Source: Lepidurus packardi (taxonomy: Eukaryota > Arthropoda > Branchiopoda > Notostraca > Triopsidae). From it: a stretch of DNA of 64,000 bases. Both the position numbers and the translations under genes were made by a program. The notes beneath the pieces are model-generated. The model did not search any database. It was given only the letters and a program-made list of their open reading frames with translations, and was not told where the DNA came from. Numbering within the stretch: position 1 is the first letter of the stretch; the number at the start of each line of letters is the position of its first letter. Shown one piece after another: positions 47,026-57,900 of this stretch. The DNA lies in NCBI GenBank assembly GCA_023053545.1, contig JAKZAN010000001.1:702565-766564 (forward strand), in the 5' to 3' direction.

Positions 47026-50000
47026 AGCCAACTTTATCCCCTTGCCTTTGGCCATCCTTTTGGAGAAGATCGAAAAGCCCCGCAACTTTGTATCGGCTAA
47101 GCTGTGGCTGTGTGAAAACTGCTGTTATTTACCTTCTGTGGGAGCCGCCAGGAGAACCAGAAGGAAAGGTATGCCGGGAGTTAAAGTGCTGTGGCCGGTT
47201 AGGTCTTTTGCTGCAGCATTTTTGACTTCCTGGGGGGCAGAAAAGTTTTCGTTGTGCCGATTAGTAGGTCTTTAATGGCTAAAACATCGGAAACTTTTCT
47301 GGGGTCATGGGGTCAAACGGGTGGTGGAAGCCTCGACTGAAGAACGCGAAGACGCCGCCAGGCAGGGGATACAAGTTTCGTCTGTGGGCATTTCTGGCTG
47401 AGTAAGTTCTTTTCTATGAAATTTAAGTATTAGTAAGATATTGGTCACTAATGTTCCATTTCTTCTGTAGGCTTTTACTCTGTTTGGGTCCCTTAGTGCT
47501 CCGCCTGCAATTCTGCAGTGTTCTGCAGTGTGCACCTGCCTTTTTCACCGTGTTTTAACCTGCCTTACGTGACGATGCCTTGAGCTGATTTCAACTTGGT
47601 GGACGTCAACTCCTTCGTGGACTTTATGAACTGACGGTATAATGTTTGAAATTCCGTTGATTTCTTTTTCGGTGCTAATTATTTCCCATTTTACCTATTA
47701 GGGGACTGGAAAAAGGAACGCTTTTTGTGACCTAAATAGGATTTCGCAACTTTCGTAAAATGAGTATTAACTGGCGAGCCGAAAATGGAGTTAAAATACA
47801 GAAGTCTATGGCTAAGTATGTTTCTACATTCATATTTTTGGGTGTATTTCTACATACTTCTTTGTTTTAGTATTCAGATGGACATTTCAACCCACGAGAC
47901 GCCCCTAGTTTCAAGACTAGTTACGCTATACTGCCACGTTTTGTAGATATAACGGTAAAGCTTCTTGCAAACGTGGTTTCGGATTGAATTTTCAAACTAA
48001 TTCTGTTGTATTCTTTTTTTCACTTGAAAAAGGTGCTTTTGGGAAATGACGCAAGAAGATTGCGTATTCACCAAGACTTGAACTTGTGCGCTCTGTGTGA
48101 TATCTTTAATGACAGCAGTGAAGCTTTTTGGGGTTACCGGATTTTGGGAGCCTCTACTGAAGAACGTGAAAACGAGAAGGAAAGGTTTCATCCGTAGAAG
48201 CATTTGGCTGATGCCCTGTGGTCTCGTCACTTTGGGACCTTTTTTGTCAAATCCGCGATGTTTTCCAGAGTTGTAATGCCGACGACGAAGTCAACGTTTG
48301 GAAGTCAAGGTAAGAGAAGAAAACCTTTTCCTTTCCCCCAAATAACTTTTCAATTCTAAAACTTGGCTTTAAGGTTTAGCCTTTGACTCGTTTGAATAAA
48401 TCCGACGTGGATCCGACTAACTTTTCTCCCCATTCTGTGTTTGTTTTGCAGGGCCTCCGTAATGTAGACCGCGAAAAGACAATGGGAGGTGGAAAGAAAA
48501 CCTTTTTGGGTAGCGGAACTCGTACTACAGTGTCTCGAAGCGAATAGGAAGATGTGTATAAGTCGACTTGGCCAACTGGACCTCTTTTTTGCTTATTCAC
48601 CGAGTGTCGACAAAAGGTATAAATGCCAAATCCAGGAATTGTAGCGCCTTTTTAGGCATTTTCTGTTTTGGATATTTTTTTTTTCGCTGCGTAATTTTTT
48701 AAAGGGATGGATAAACTTAATTTACTTTTTAACTTTTTCATGCAGAGAAAGCCGAGCTTATACTACCTAAGTTTAGCTTTTGGGGCTGTTTTATTTCAAC
48801 TATCTGCAGCATTCTGATCAAATTTGGGATTTAACTCAAGTGAAGGGAATTTTCTCCAAGTTTTTTGCAGGGAAACCATCCGGGTGTAGATTAGCACTTT
48901 GAATATCGTGTTATAGTTACATAATACTGATGCTTTTCTCTTTTCTTCTAGTTCTAAGAGCCAAAGTGAAGCTAAAGGGGAGCATAATCCTGCGCCAAGT
49001 GGACAACATTTCCAACTACAAGATCATCGTCATCATCAGCTCTGAACTTAACCCTTGCCTTGCCTTTGCACGCCGACCTGGCTGATTCCCGTTGGCCTTC
49101 TTCACTTCGGCTTTGATTCGGATTCGCCCTTTCTTGTGATGGAACCAGGAGACCCAGAGGGCACCAGGTATGCTGGGAGGTTTGGCTGCGGTAAATCGCT
49201 TAAGGATTTGTTGCAGTTTAACCTTCTGGGGGGCAGAAAAGTTTCCGTTGCTCCATTATGCGTTAGGTCTTAGGGTGTTAGGTCTTTAAATGGTAGCAAC
49301 GGAGCTTTTCTGGGGTTTGGGGGGCGTGGTTTAGGTGGATTTGGGATCCCGATGGAAGTCATCAGGCAGGCCAGGGTTGAGTTCGTCTGTGGATTGAAGA
49401 AGTGGAGTAAGTTTTTAACTTGTTATTTTTTTTCAGATTTGAAATGGTTCTTTTTTGAATTGAAATAGGCTATCCGTTGTGTCTACTTCGTTACAACTCA
49501 AGATTATTGTCAATTGAAGCCTTTTTGACGCCAAACTCGATCCATTTTGAGAAGAAGACGAAGATTCGTGTGAGCTGCAGTTGTCAAATTCACAAGTTTA
49601 TTCCTTGGCGTTCATAACTCTAGGTACATTTTTCAATTTTGAATGAATCTTATTTTTTTATTCTATTTTTGGAATACTAACAGTTTTGTTTTGAATTAAA
49701 AAAGGCCTTCAACTGGATCCACTGCGTTACTACACAAAGATTGTCTTCATTTGAAGCCTTTATGACGCTAAACTCCGTTGGACTCACTGGTACTGGCCAG
49801 TCTTGGGCGTGCACTTCACATTGAAGGCATCGTTGGAGGTTCAGACAGTGAAGGGAGCTAACCTATATTTCAATGGCCGACTTTGACGGGCGCAACGAAC
49901 GTTAACGGAAGCCCCTAATTTTGAGACTAGTCAGTACTGCCCAGTTCTGTAGATCCACGGTAAGCTTCTAGCAAACGTTTTACGGATTCAAGTGTCAAAC

Positions 50001-50594
50001 TAATTATGTTTTCTGTTTATTTTTACCCTTAGAAAAGGTGCTTTATGGAAATGACGCAGGGAGATTGTGCATTCTTCAAGACTGGCCAAGGCGTCCCTTA
50101 GTGCTCCGTCTGCGATTCCGCCGTGTTTTAACCTGCCTTACGTTACGATGCCTTGAGCTGATTTCAACTTGGTTGACGTGAACTACTGCCAAGTACTAGT
50201 TAGGACTGCCCAGTTCTGTAGATCCACGGTAAGCTTCTAGCAAACGTTTTACGTATTTAACTGTCAAACTAATTGTTTTCTGTTTACTTTTACCCTTAGA
50301 ATAGGTGCTTTATGGAAATGACGCAGGGAGATTATGCATTCTTCAAGACTTTAACCTGTCGTCTGGTGTGCGATGCTTTCCCTCCTCCCATTCCGCTCAG
50401 CCTAACTTCACCCTAGCACTTCACCCTAGGACAGAAAAGCTTTCGCTGAGTCAATTTTTTTGCATTAAATCTAAATATTGGTAACATTATGTAACTAAAC
50501 TTCCGTTTCTTTTACAGGCTTTCACTCCGTGTGGGCCCCTTAGCGCTCCGGATGCGATTTGGGCGTGTTTTCAAGATTGTTGCTGTTTTGGGTT

Positions 50595-51791
50595 CAAATG
50601 TTGTGGCCGGTTAGGTCTTTTGCTGCAGCATTTTTGACTTCCTGGGGGGCAGAAAAGTTTTCGTTGTGGCGATTAGTAGGTCTTCAATGGCTAAAACATC
50701 GGAAACTTTTCTGGGGTCATGGGGTCAAACGGGTGGTGGAAGCCTCGACTGAAGAACGCGAAGACGCCGCCAGGCAGGGGATACAAGTTTCGCCTGTGGG
50801 CATTTCTGGCTGAGTAAGTTATTTTTGAGTAAATTTAAATATGGGTAACATTTTAGTAACTAAACTTCCATTTCTTCTGTAGGCTTTTACTCTGTTTGGG
50901 TCCCTTAGTGCTCCGTCTGCGATTCTGCCGTGTTTTCAACGATTGTTGCTGTTTTTGGGTTGATCTAGGTGTTCGCTCCGTCGACGTAAGAACCTTTTTT
51001 CTTTTTCCAAACTAGCTTTCGAGTTTCTGTCCCTAGTCAAAGAGTTCACTTGAAGTCAAGGTTTACTTTTTGCTTTGGACATGTTGGTAATATGGTTAGG
51101 GAAGATAGACCCATTTTGAAGAGTTAAACTAGCTACATTTCATCACACAGCTGCAGTTTCAATTTTTCTTTTTGTTTTCTTCTAGGAACTCAGGAGACTG
51201 GGGAAACAGGGAGGAAGGGGAGGAACAACACTCCCAAGGTTTTGGGTCGTACGATATCCCTATGCCAAAGGGGAACTGAATTTGCACGTGGCTGACTTTT
51301 GGACAACTCTCCTGTCTTTCCCACCCCTGCAATATTTGGATGCGGCGAAACAGGACACATTCGAGGCTTTTCAGAAAGGGAAGTATTTTTCGTAGATTAC
51401 TCACTTCTACCGTGTTTTCCTCTGCGTTTGTTTGTATGGGTCAGTTTTTGTCCATTTCTTTCATTTCTTGAGTTTGTGCGGAGGGAGCTTCGCTTGTGCT
51501 AGCAAAAGCGAAGCTTTTGGGTTTGGAAGAATGAAACAGTTCTGGCCAGGGGTGTTTTATTTCGGCCAAACCTGCCGCATTTGGTCATTTTTGAGAGGAT
51601 TTTGTTTCTCTGTTATGGTAGTTTCTTGTAAATTTGTGAGAAAGCACACGGAAGGGAACCGAGTTGTCTAATTACAATCCTATTAATATTTTTATTATTT
51701 GTTAGTTTTTCGCTTCCAGTCCGAAGGTGGACATGTTACGCAACGTGCCTTAAGTGTGTGGTGTGGTCCTTTCCCTCTTCCCGTTCCGCTT
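50595..51791 (+). repeat. 1.2-kb segmental duplication, copy 2
   Basis: Second copy of 45829-47025. Similarity starts at AAATGTTGTGGCCGG and stops abruptly at CTTCCCGTTCCGCT; copy 1 then continues into another module, while copy 2 enters unrelated sequence (TATAACCTATGTTATAAG). Confidence 0.92.
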
Positions 51792-52591
51792 ATAACCTAT
51801 GTTATAAGATATGTTATAAGATACACCACACAAGGATAAAATAAACAGTATAACTCACTGACCTTTTCTTGTATTGGTGCATCTGTTACGAATTCTTTGC
51901 CTTGTCGACTTCCATCTGTTCCTTGCAGTTATGGAACCTTACTTGAACTCCGTGCAATGTTTGAAAAAGGAGAATAGGTACGTTTGCAAGGAAATACTAC
52001 AATGTTTGAGTACTAACGCTTGTATTTTCGTTACAGAGCACTTTCGCCCTATGATTTCCACGTGGAAGCCTAGTTTGAGCCTAGTTTGAGCTCTAACAGA
52101 AAGCCAGAGCTCCGAAACAGTAGCAAATAGATATTTGTGTTGTGGCCAACTCGTTTACTCTACGTAGCTCCACCCTTTACTGCGCACGCACTCCAGAGCC
52201 TACCCGTAATGTATATGATCTAAGTTTTTCCGCTTTTCTAAGCTTCTAAATGCTCTATAGTGCCACCAGAGGGCTTGAACTCTTCTTCAAAGTTTGAGAT
52301 TCGATATTGTGTTAGTTGGTAACATTAAGAGCTAACCCTGAGGTATGGATTTGCGCGCGAAACTATCCGTCGCGGTACCCGGGACCAACCGCTATGCCTG
52401 AAATCCCGAAAACAGACTCCGTTACGACGTAGAGAGACGTAGAAGATCGATCGTATCCTCGTTGCCCGGGCCCCAGAACCCCGGCATACCCTCCAGCACC
52501 CCTTCTCCCCCCATTTGCAGCGTCCAGGTGGAATCTCTCACCTGTGTCTGGCCGCAGCAAAGCTCTCCCAAATTTTCTCTTTGCCTCTCTT

Positions 52592-52620
52592 CCCCCCCCC
52601 CCCCCCCCCCCCCCCCCCCC
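52592..52620 (+). repeat. Homopolymer run of 29 C
   Basis: An uninterrupted C tract inside a CT-rich region. The true length may be misread or misassembled. Confidence 0.9.
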
Positions 52621-52805
52621 TTTTTGCTCTCCCGCTTTTCTCCCTGCCACCCAGCTCTATTCCAAACGGGAGGCTTTAGCCCGAATCTACGTTACCTAAT
52701 CCAACAAAATCGATGGACACTACACAGAATCTGTTTTACCTCCCACTAACCACCCTCCCCCACCCAAACTCTTGCTTCTCAGTTCTCACAACACTCTACC
52801 GGTAC

Positions 52806-53990
52806 CCCAATTTCTGCCTATTCTGCGAGCTTAATCCTAAACAAGTTTCATCCAGCTCCCTCCAAAACTGAACCTAGAAATAGCTTCAAGAAATACCTTC
52901 AAGTAGTTCCGTTCCTCCCAGAAATGAACACTTAACCAGGTCTGAAATGCCCACATTCTTCAATTATTCTCTGAATTCAATTCTTGAATATGAAAGGATA
53001 CACTCTTGGATATACTCTTGGAGGTTAAAGGATACTACTGGGAGGAGCAGATCCAACGCAGAAATAAATTCTTGAATATTAAAGGATACACTCTTGGATA
53101 TACAGTGGAACCTCTCTTAACGAGTAATTCGCATAACGAGCAAAAAAATGTAAAATAAATTGCTCCCTTAACGAGCGACATTTCGCATAACGAGTGACGC
53201 AGAAAGGGAAGTCACGTAACGTATGAGTCACATGTGAGCTTGGACTCATCATTTCGCTTAACGAGTGTTTCACATAACGAGCAAGATTCTGGAACGAATT
53301 AAGCTCGTTAAGAGAGGTTCCACTGTACTCTTGGATGTTAAAGGATACTACTGGGGGGAGCAGATCCAACGCAGAAATACATTCTTGAATATTAAAAGAT
53401 ACACTCTTGGATATACTCTTGGATACCCCCATTTCTGCCTATTCTGCGAGCTTAATCCTAAACAAGTTTCATCTAGCTCCCTCCAAAACTGAACCTAGAA
53501 ATACCTTCAAGAAATAGCTTCAAGTAGTTCGGTTCCTCCCAGAAATGAACACTTAACCAGGTCTAAAATACCCACATTCTTCAATTATTCTCCGAATGCA
53601 ATCCTTGAATATTAAAGGATATACTCTTGATACCCCAATTTCTGCCTATTCTGCGAGCTTAATCCTAAACAAGTTTCATCTAGCTCCCTCCAAAACTGAA
53701 CCTAGAAATAGCTTCAAGTAGTTCCGTTCCTCCCATAAATGAACGCTTAACCAGGTCTGAAGTACCCACATTCTTCAATTATTCTCTGAATTCAATTCTT
53801 GAATATGAAAGGATACACTCTTGGATATACTCATATACTCTTGGAGGTTAAAGGATACTACTGGGAGGAGCAGATCCAACGCCGAAATAAATTCTTGAAT
53901 ATTAAAGGATATACTCTTGGATGTTAAAGGATACTACTGGAGCAGATCCAACGCCGAAATAAATTCTTGAAAAATTCGCTGCTTCCCGTA
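52806..53990 (+). repeat. Complex tandem repeat with AAAGGATACACTCTTGGATA units
   Basis: One unit (TTTCTGCCTATTCTGCGAGC ... CTCCCTCCAAAACTGAACCT ... AACCAGGTCTGAA) recurs at ~52810, 53430 and 53640. A second unit (TTAAAGGATACTACTGG, AGCAGATCCAACGC) recurs at ~53026, 53338, 53850 and 53930. A MITE is inserted at 53103. No coding potential. Confidence 0.88.
53103..53325. mobile_element. pogo/Tigger-type MITE with perfect 22-bp TIRs
   Basis: The left end CAGTGGAACCTCTCTTAACG and the exact inverted right end (perfect over 22 bp) enclose 223 bp flanked by TA on both sides, the mariner/pogo superfamily target duplication. The interior repeats CATAACGAG. No ORF; non-autonomous. The perfect TIRs suggest recent insertion into the tandem repeat. 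Confidence 0.93.
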
Positions 53991-54327
53991 CCGGAAAACC
54001 TGTTGCTCAGGGACTCTGTGGGAGGGTTTCGGGGGAGTCGGGGGAGTTGGGGGTGCGGACGAGCAAGGAACGATGAGTAAAAGAGAGAACGTTTTTGGCA
54101 GCCATCGTGGATTTAGGGTTGATGTGATTGTGGGGCTTTGGGTCAGAAATAAAGAAGTTGAGGTGGCAGAAATGACGCAGGTCTGCTCTCCAATAAAAAA
54201 AGGGGGGGGGGATTGTTGGGGAAGGCAACTCAAAATGCGGCAGAGAGAGAGTAAGGAGCAGCCCTGGGTTTTCGCGTTTGTCGTTTTTGTTCAAACTTTC
54301 GGATCAATAATGTGGTGGAAAACGGGC

Positions 54328-54355
54328 GGGGGGGGGGGGGGGGGGGGGGGGGGGG
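54328..54355 (+). repeat. Homopolymer run of 28 G
   Basis: An uninterrupted G tract, with smaller G-rich runs nearby (54204-54211, 54537-54544). It lies about 0.65 kb upstream of the RasGRF start and has G-quadruplex potential. Length may be unreliable. Confidence 0.9.
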
Positions 54356-54995
54356 AGGCATGTACATAGAAGAGAAGATGCTTTAATGCTTTGGCTATGG
54401 CTTAGACTATGTTCTGTGCAATCTGATCAGCTTTTTTCTCTCACTCTCGAATACCTTTCTCTCTCTCTCTCTTCACCTCCCCTTTCCGCCAGGGGGGGTG
54501 TGTATTCGTGAGTAGAAATAGGCGTAATTTTTAATGGGGGGGGAGGGGCGGGGCGGGTTAAGAAATTGGTAAGGGGTTTGGAGAATTGACGTCATAAGGG
54601 GCCCGAAAAACGAAAAGGGGGCGGAGTCCTGGGTACTTTTCCAAGCTACAGGTGGTTTGCTCTCCCGCACACACACACACGTACACATTGACACACCTGC
54701 TCGTGCCCTGCTCGACAAAGTTCCGTTCAAGGGTCCAGTCGCCCGTTGGCTGCGTTTCTCCGCCGAGTTCCGAAGAGCTGCTCATTAGTTGGGGCCAGAT
54801 CGTTGCAGCTCCTGCTTGATCCTGTGTACTGGCCGGTTTTTTTGTAGGGGGAGTTTTAAGAGTTTGACGAGTTTAAGGGCAGTGATGGAAGTAGGCGTGG
54901 CGTAGGGACCAGTACTGGCAGTAGAGCGGTGAAGAAAAAGGGAAGTGGGCGTGTCTTAGGGGAGTTTGTGGGGGGGCGTAATGCTGAGTCCGAAG

Positions 54996-57900
54996 ATGCA
55001 ACGTCCGGTGCGAATTAACGAAACACAGTTGCAAATGTTCGCCGAGAGGGCGCGCTACGACCCCACTTTGGCTGGATCGCTCTTCAAACGCACCGCGGAT
55101 GGGACCAAATGGCAATTGAGATGGTTTACCCTTTACCAAGTAAGCACTAACTGGCGGACTAAAGCTCTCTTCATGGAAGGATTTGTCTTAATTTATCTTA
55201 ATAATTTTTTTCTAATTATTTTAAATTTTTTTGTGCTAGTTTTTGCGTAGTGGGCTTTATAAATATTCTTTATGGAATATTCTAATGATCAAAACTGAAT
55301 GTTTCATTATTTCAATAGTATTTCAATAGTATTTCATTATTTCAATAGTATTTCAATAGTATTTTTCAATAGAGATTAATAGCATGTTTTATTTTATTTT
55401 TTTTTGTCGTAGTTTTTGCGTAGTGGGCTTTATAAATATTCTAAAGTATTCTTGATGGAATATTCTAATGATCAAAACTGAATGTTTCATTATTTCAATG
55501 GTATTTTAATAGTATTTCAATAGTATTTTCAGTAGAAATTAATAGTATGTTTTATTTTAATTTTTTGTCCTAGTTTTTGCGTAGTGGGCTTTATAAATAT
55601 TAATATAATAATATAATACATATAATAAATAATAATAATAAATAAATAATAAATAAATAATATAATTAATATTTATAAATATTCTAAAATATTCTTTATG
55701 GAATATTCTAATGTTCGAAACTGAATGTTTCATTATTTCAATAGTATTTCAATAGTATTTCATTATTTCAGTAGTATTTTTCAATAGAAATCAATAGTAT
55801 GTTTAAAATAGGGAATTTGGTTTTGGCAGAAGTTGGGACTAAAGTTCTATTGATGGAACGATTTGTCTTAATTATCTTAATCCTTTTTTTCCTAATTATT
55901 TTAATTTTTTCTCGCCGTAGTTTTTGCGTAGTGGGCTTTATAAATATTCTAAAATATTCTTTATGGAATATTCTAATGTTCAAAACTGAATGTTTCATTA
56001 TTTCAATAGTATTTCAATAGTATTTCATTATTTCAATAGTATTTTTCAATAGAAATTAATAGTATGTTCTATTTTAAATTTTTTGTCCTAGTTTTTGCGT
56101 AGTGGGCTTTATAAATATTCTAAAATATTCTTTATGGAATATTCTAATGTTCGAAACTGAATGTTTCGTTATTTCAATAGTATTTCAATATTTCAGTAGT
56201 ATTTCATTATTTCAATGGTATTTCAATAGTATTTTTCAATATAATTTCATTATTTCAATAGTATTTCATTATTTCAATAGTATTTCATTATTATTTCAAT
56301 AGTATTTCATTATTTCAATAGTATTTCATTATTATTTCAATAGTATTTCATTATTTTAATACTATTTTTCAAAAGAAATCAATAGTATGTTTAAAATTTG
56401 GTTTTGGCAGAAATGGGTTTTTAGTAATATCGTCTGGCTGGAATTGGTAAACTCGTTAGAAGCAGTATTTTAGGAAGATTTTATGCATTGAAGTGGGATT
56501 AGTTAAACGACTCGAATGGCGGTAATGGTAGTAATGAAAGGATTTGATTTGCGTTTAGAATGTGCTGTTTTACTCGGAATCGGAGAGTTGGAGTCGGCCG
56601 ACAGGTGTCGTTTTTCTAGAAGGAAGTTATTGCGACCGGTTGATTGTTACTGGCAACAAGAAACCCGCGCCGGATAAGCAGGTACTATCCTTCAATTTTT
56701 TTTTTTAAGGGAAATCGACCCCGTTTGGTTTTAACAAGGAAGAAAATTAGATTTTGTTCTGCATGGGTTTTTGGTATCGGTTATTTTTTACTTTTTTCTT
56801 GTTTGGGTTTGGTTGCTGGGGTTAGCAAAATATTTCCCAGTCAGGGGGTTGGGGGACGGGAGGGTACGAAAAGCAAGTGGGTAGTGATGATGTCAGCAAC
56901 TCTTTGTAACCGCCCTAATAACCATGGCGACGGTATATTCAGGCTTCTCGCTTGCTCCTCGGGCTGTTTTATTCACGCTTGCTTTTGGTTTCCATAGAAC
57001 TTTTTTTTTTCCTTTTTTTTTATAATTAAAACATTTCAATAAGTAAAGCGCTTGATTGGCTTGAAGGGGGGAAAGGAAGGAAAGTTTGCCTCGTTCTAAT
57101 AGCTGTATGGTTTCCCGTAGTATTGCTTCGCGATTACGTACCGTCGTGAACACCAGCGAGCGTATGAATTGCGAGCTGAGAACGAAAGCGACTGCCAAAC
57201 ATGGATTCAAGCCATTCGTCAAGCGAGGTACTTAATTACAGAGACATCTCTTGGATAAATATCAAATTATGAAAATATCAAATTATAATATCATATCAAT
57301 AAATTAGATATCAGATAAATATCAATATCAAATATCATATCAAATATCAAATTATCAAAATCGCGTATCAAAGAAACGTACGAGTCTTATCAAATCGCAA
57401 ATTTAAGTATGAAAGCTAAAATAAAATGTCTAATTAAATATAATTTCTGTTCCACTATAGCAATACAAACACCTTTATAAATATACATACTAGTACCCTG
57501 TAAATTTTGAAATCGAAATAGGAATCGAAATAGAAATCGCCTTGGAATTGTGCTAGTTTAACGGACATCCCAGCTTATTTGACGTGCTTTACAAGTTTCG
57601 GCAAAACAATTTGAAAATTAGTGTTTAGTTAATAGTTTCTGTACATTTAACTGCATATTTTATATATAGTTATGTATACAGTTTCTGTAGCTACCGGAAT
57701 TAGAGAGACATCTCTTGGATAAATATCAAATTATCAAAGAAACGTTCGAGTTTCATCAAATCTCAAATTTAAGTATACAAACTAAAACAAAATGTCTAAT
57801 TCAATATAATTTATGTTCCACTATATCAATACAAACACCTATATCAATATACATACTAGTATCCAGAGTGTAAATTTTGAAATCCAAATAGTAATAATAA

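Larger units (their letters stand above)
43235..52090 (+). repeat. Array of duplicated exon-like modules without long ORFs
   Basis: Several segment types recur in diverged form with splice-like edges. Type A (CTTTTCTGGGGT ... GAAGCCTCGACTGAAGAACG ... GGCTGAGTAAGTT) occurs at ~45830, 47187 and 50597, with weaker copies near 43840, 48130 and 49290. Type B (TGTAGGCTTTTACTCTG, GGGTCCCTTAGTGCTCCG) lies at ~46117, 47470 and 50882, with partial copies near 50095 and 50517. Type C (TTTGTTTTGCAG, ATGTAGACCGCG ... AAGTCGACTTGG) lies at ~43235 and 48365. Type D (GGCTTTCAACTGGAT, AAGCCTTTATGACGC) lies at ~43535, 49500 and 49700. Donor (GAGTAAGT) and acceptor (CTGTAGGCT) words are better kept than the intron-like parts. 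The longest frame is 136 codons and matches no family I know. Confidence 0.65.
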
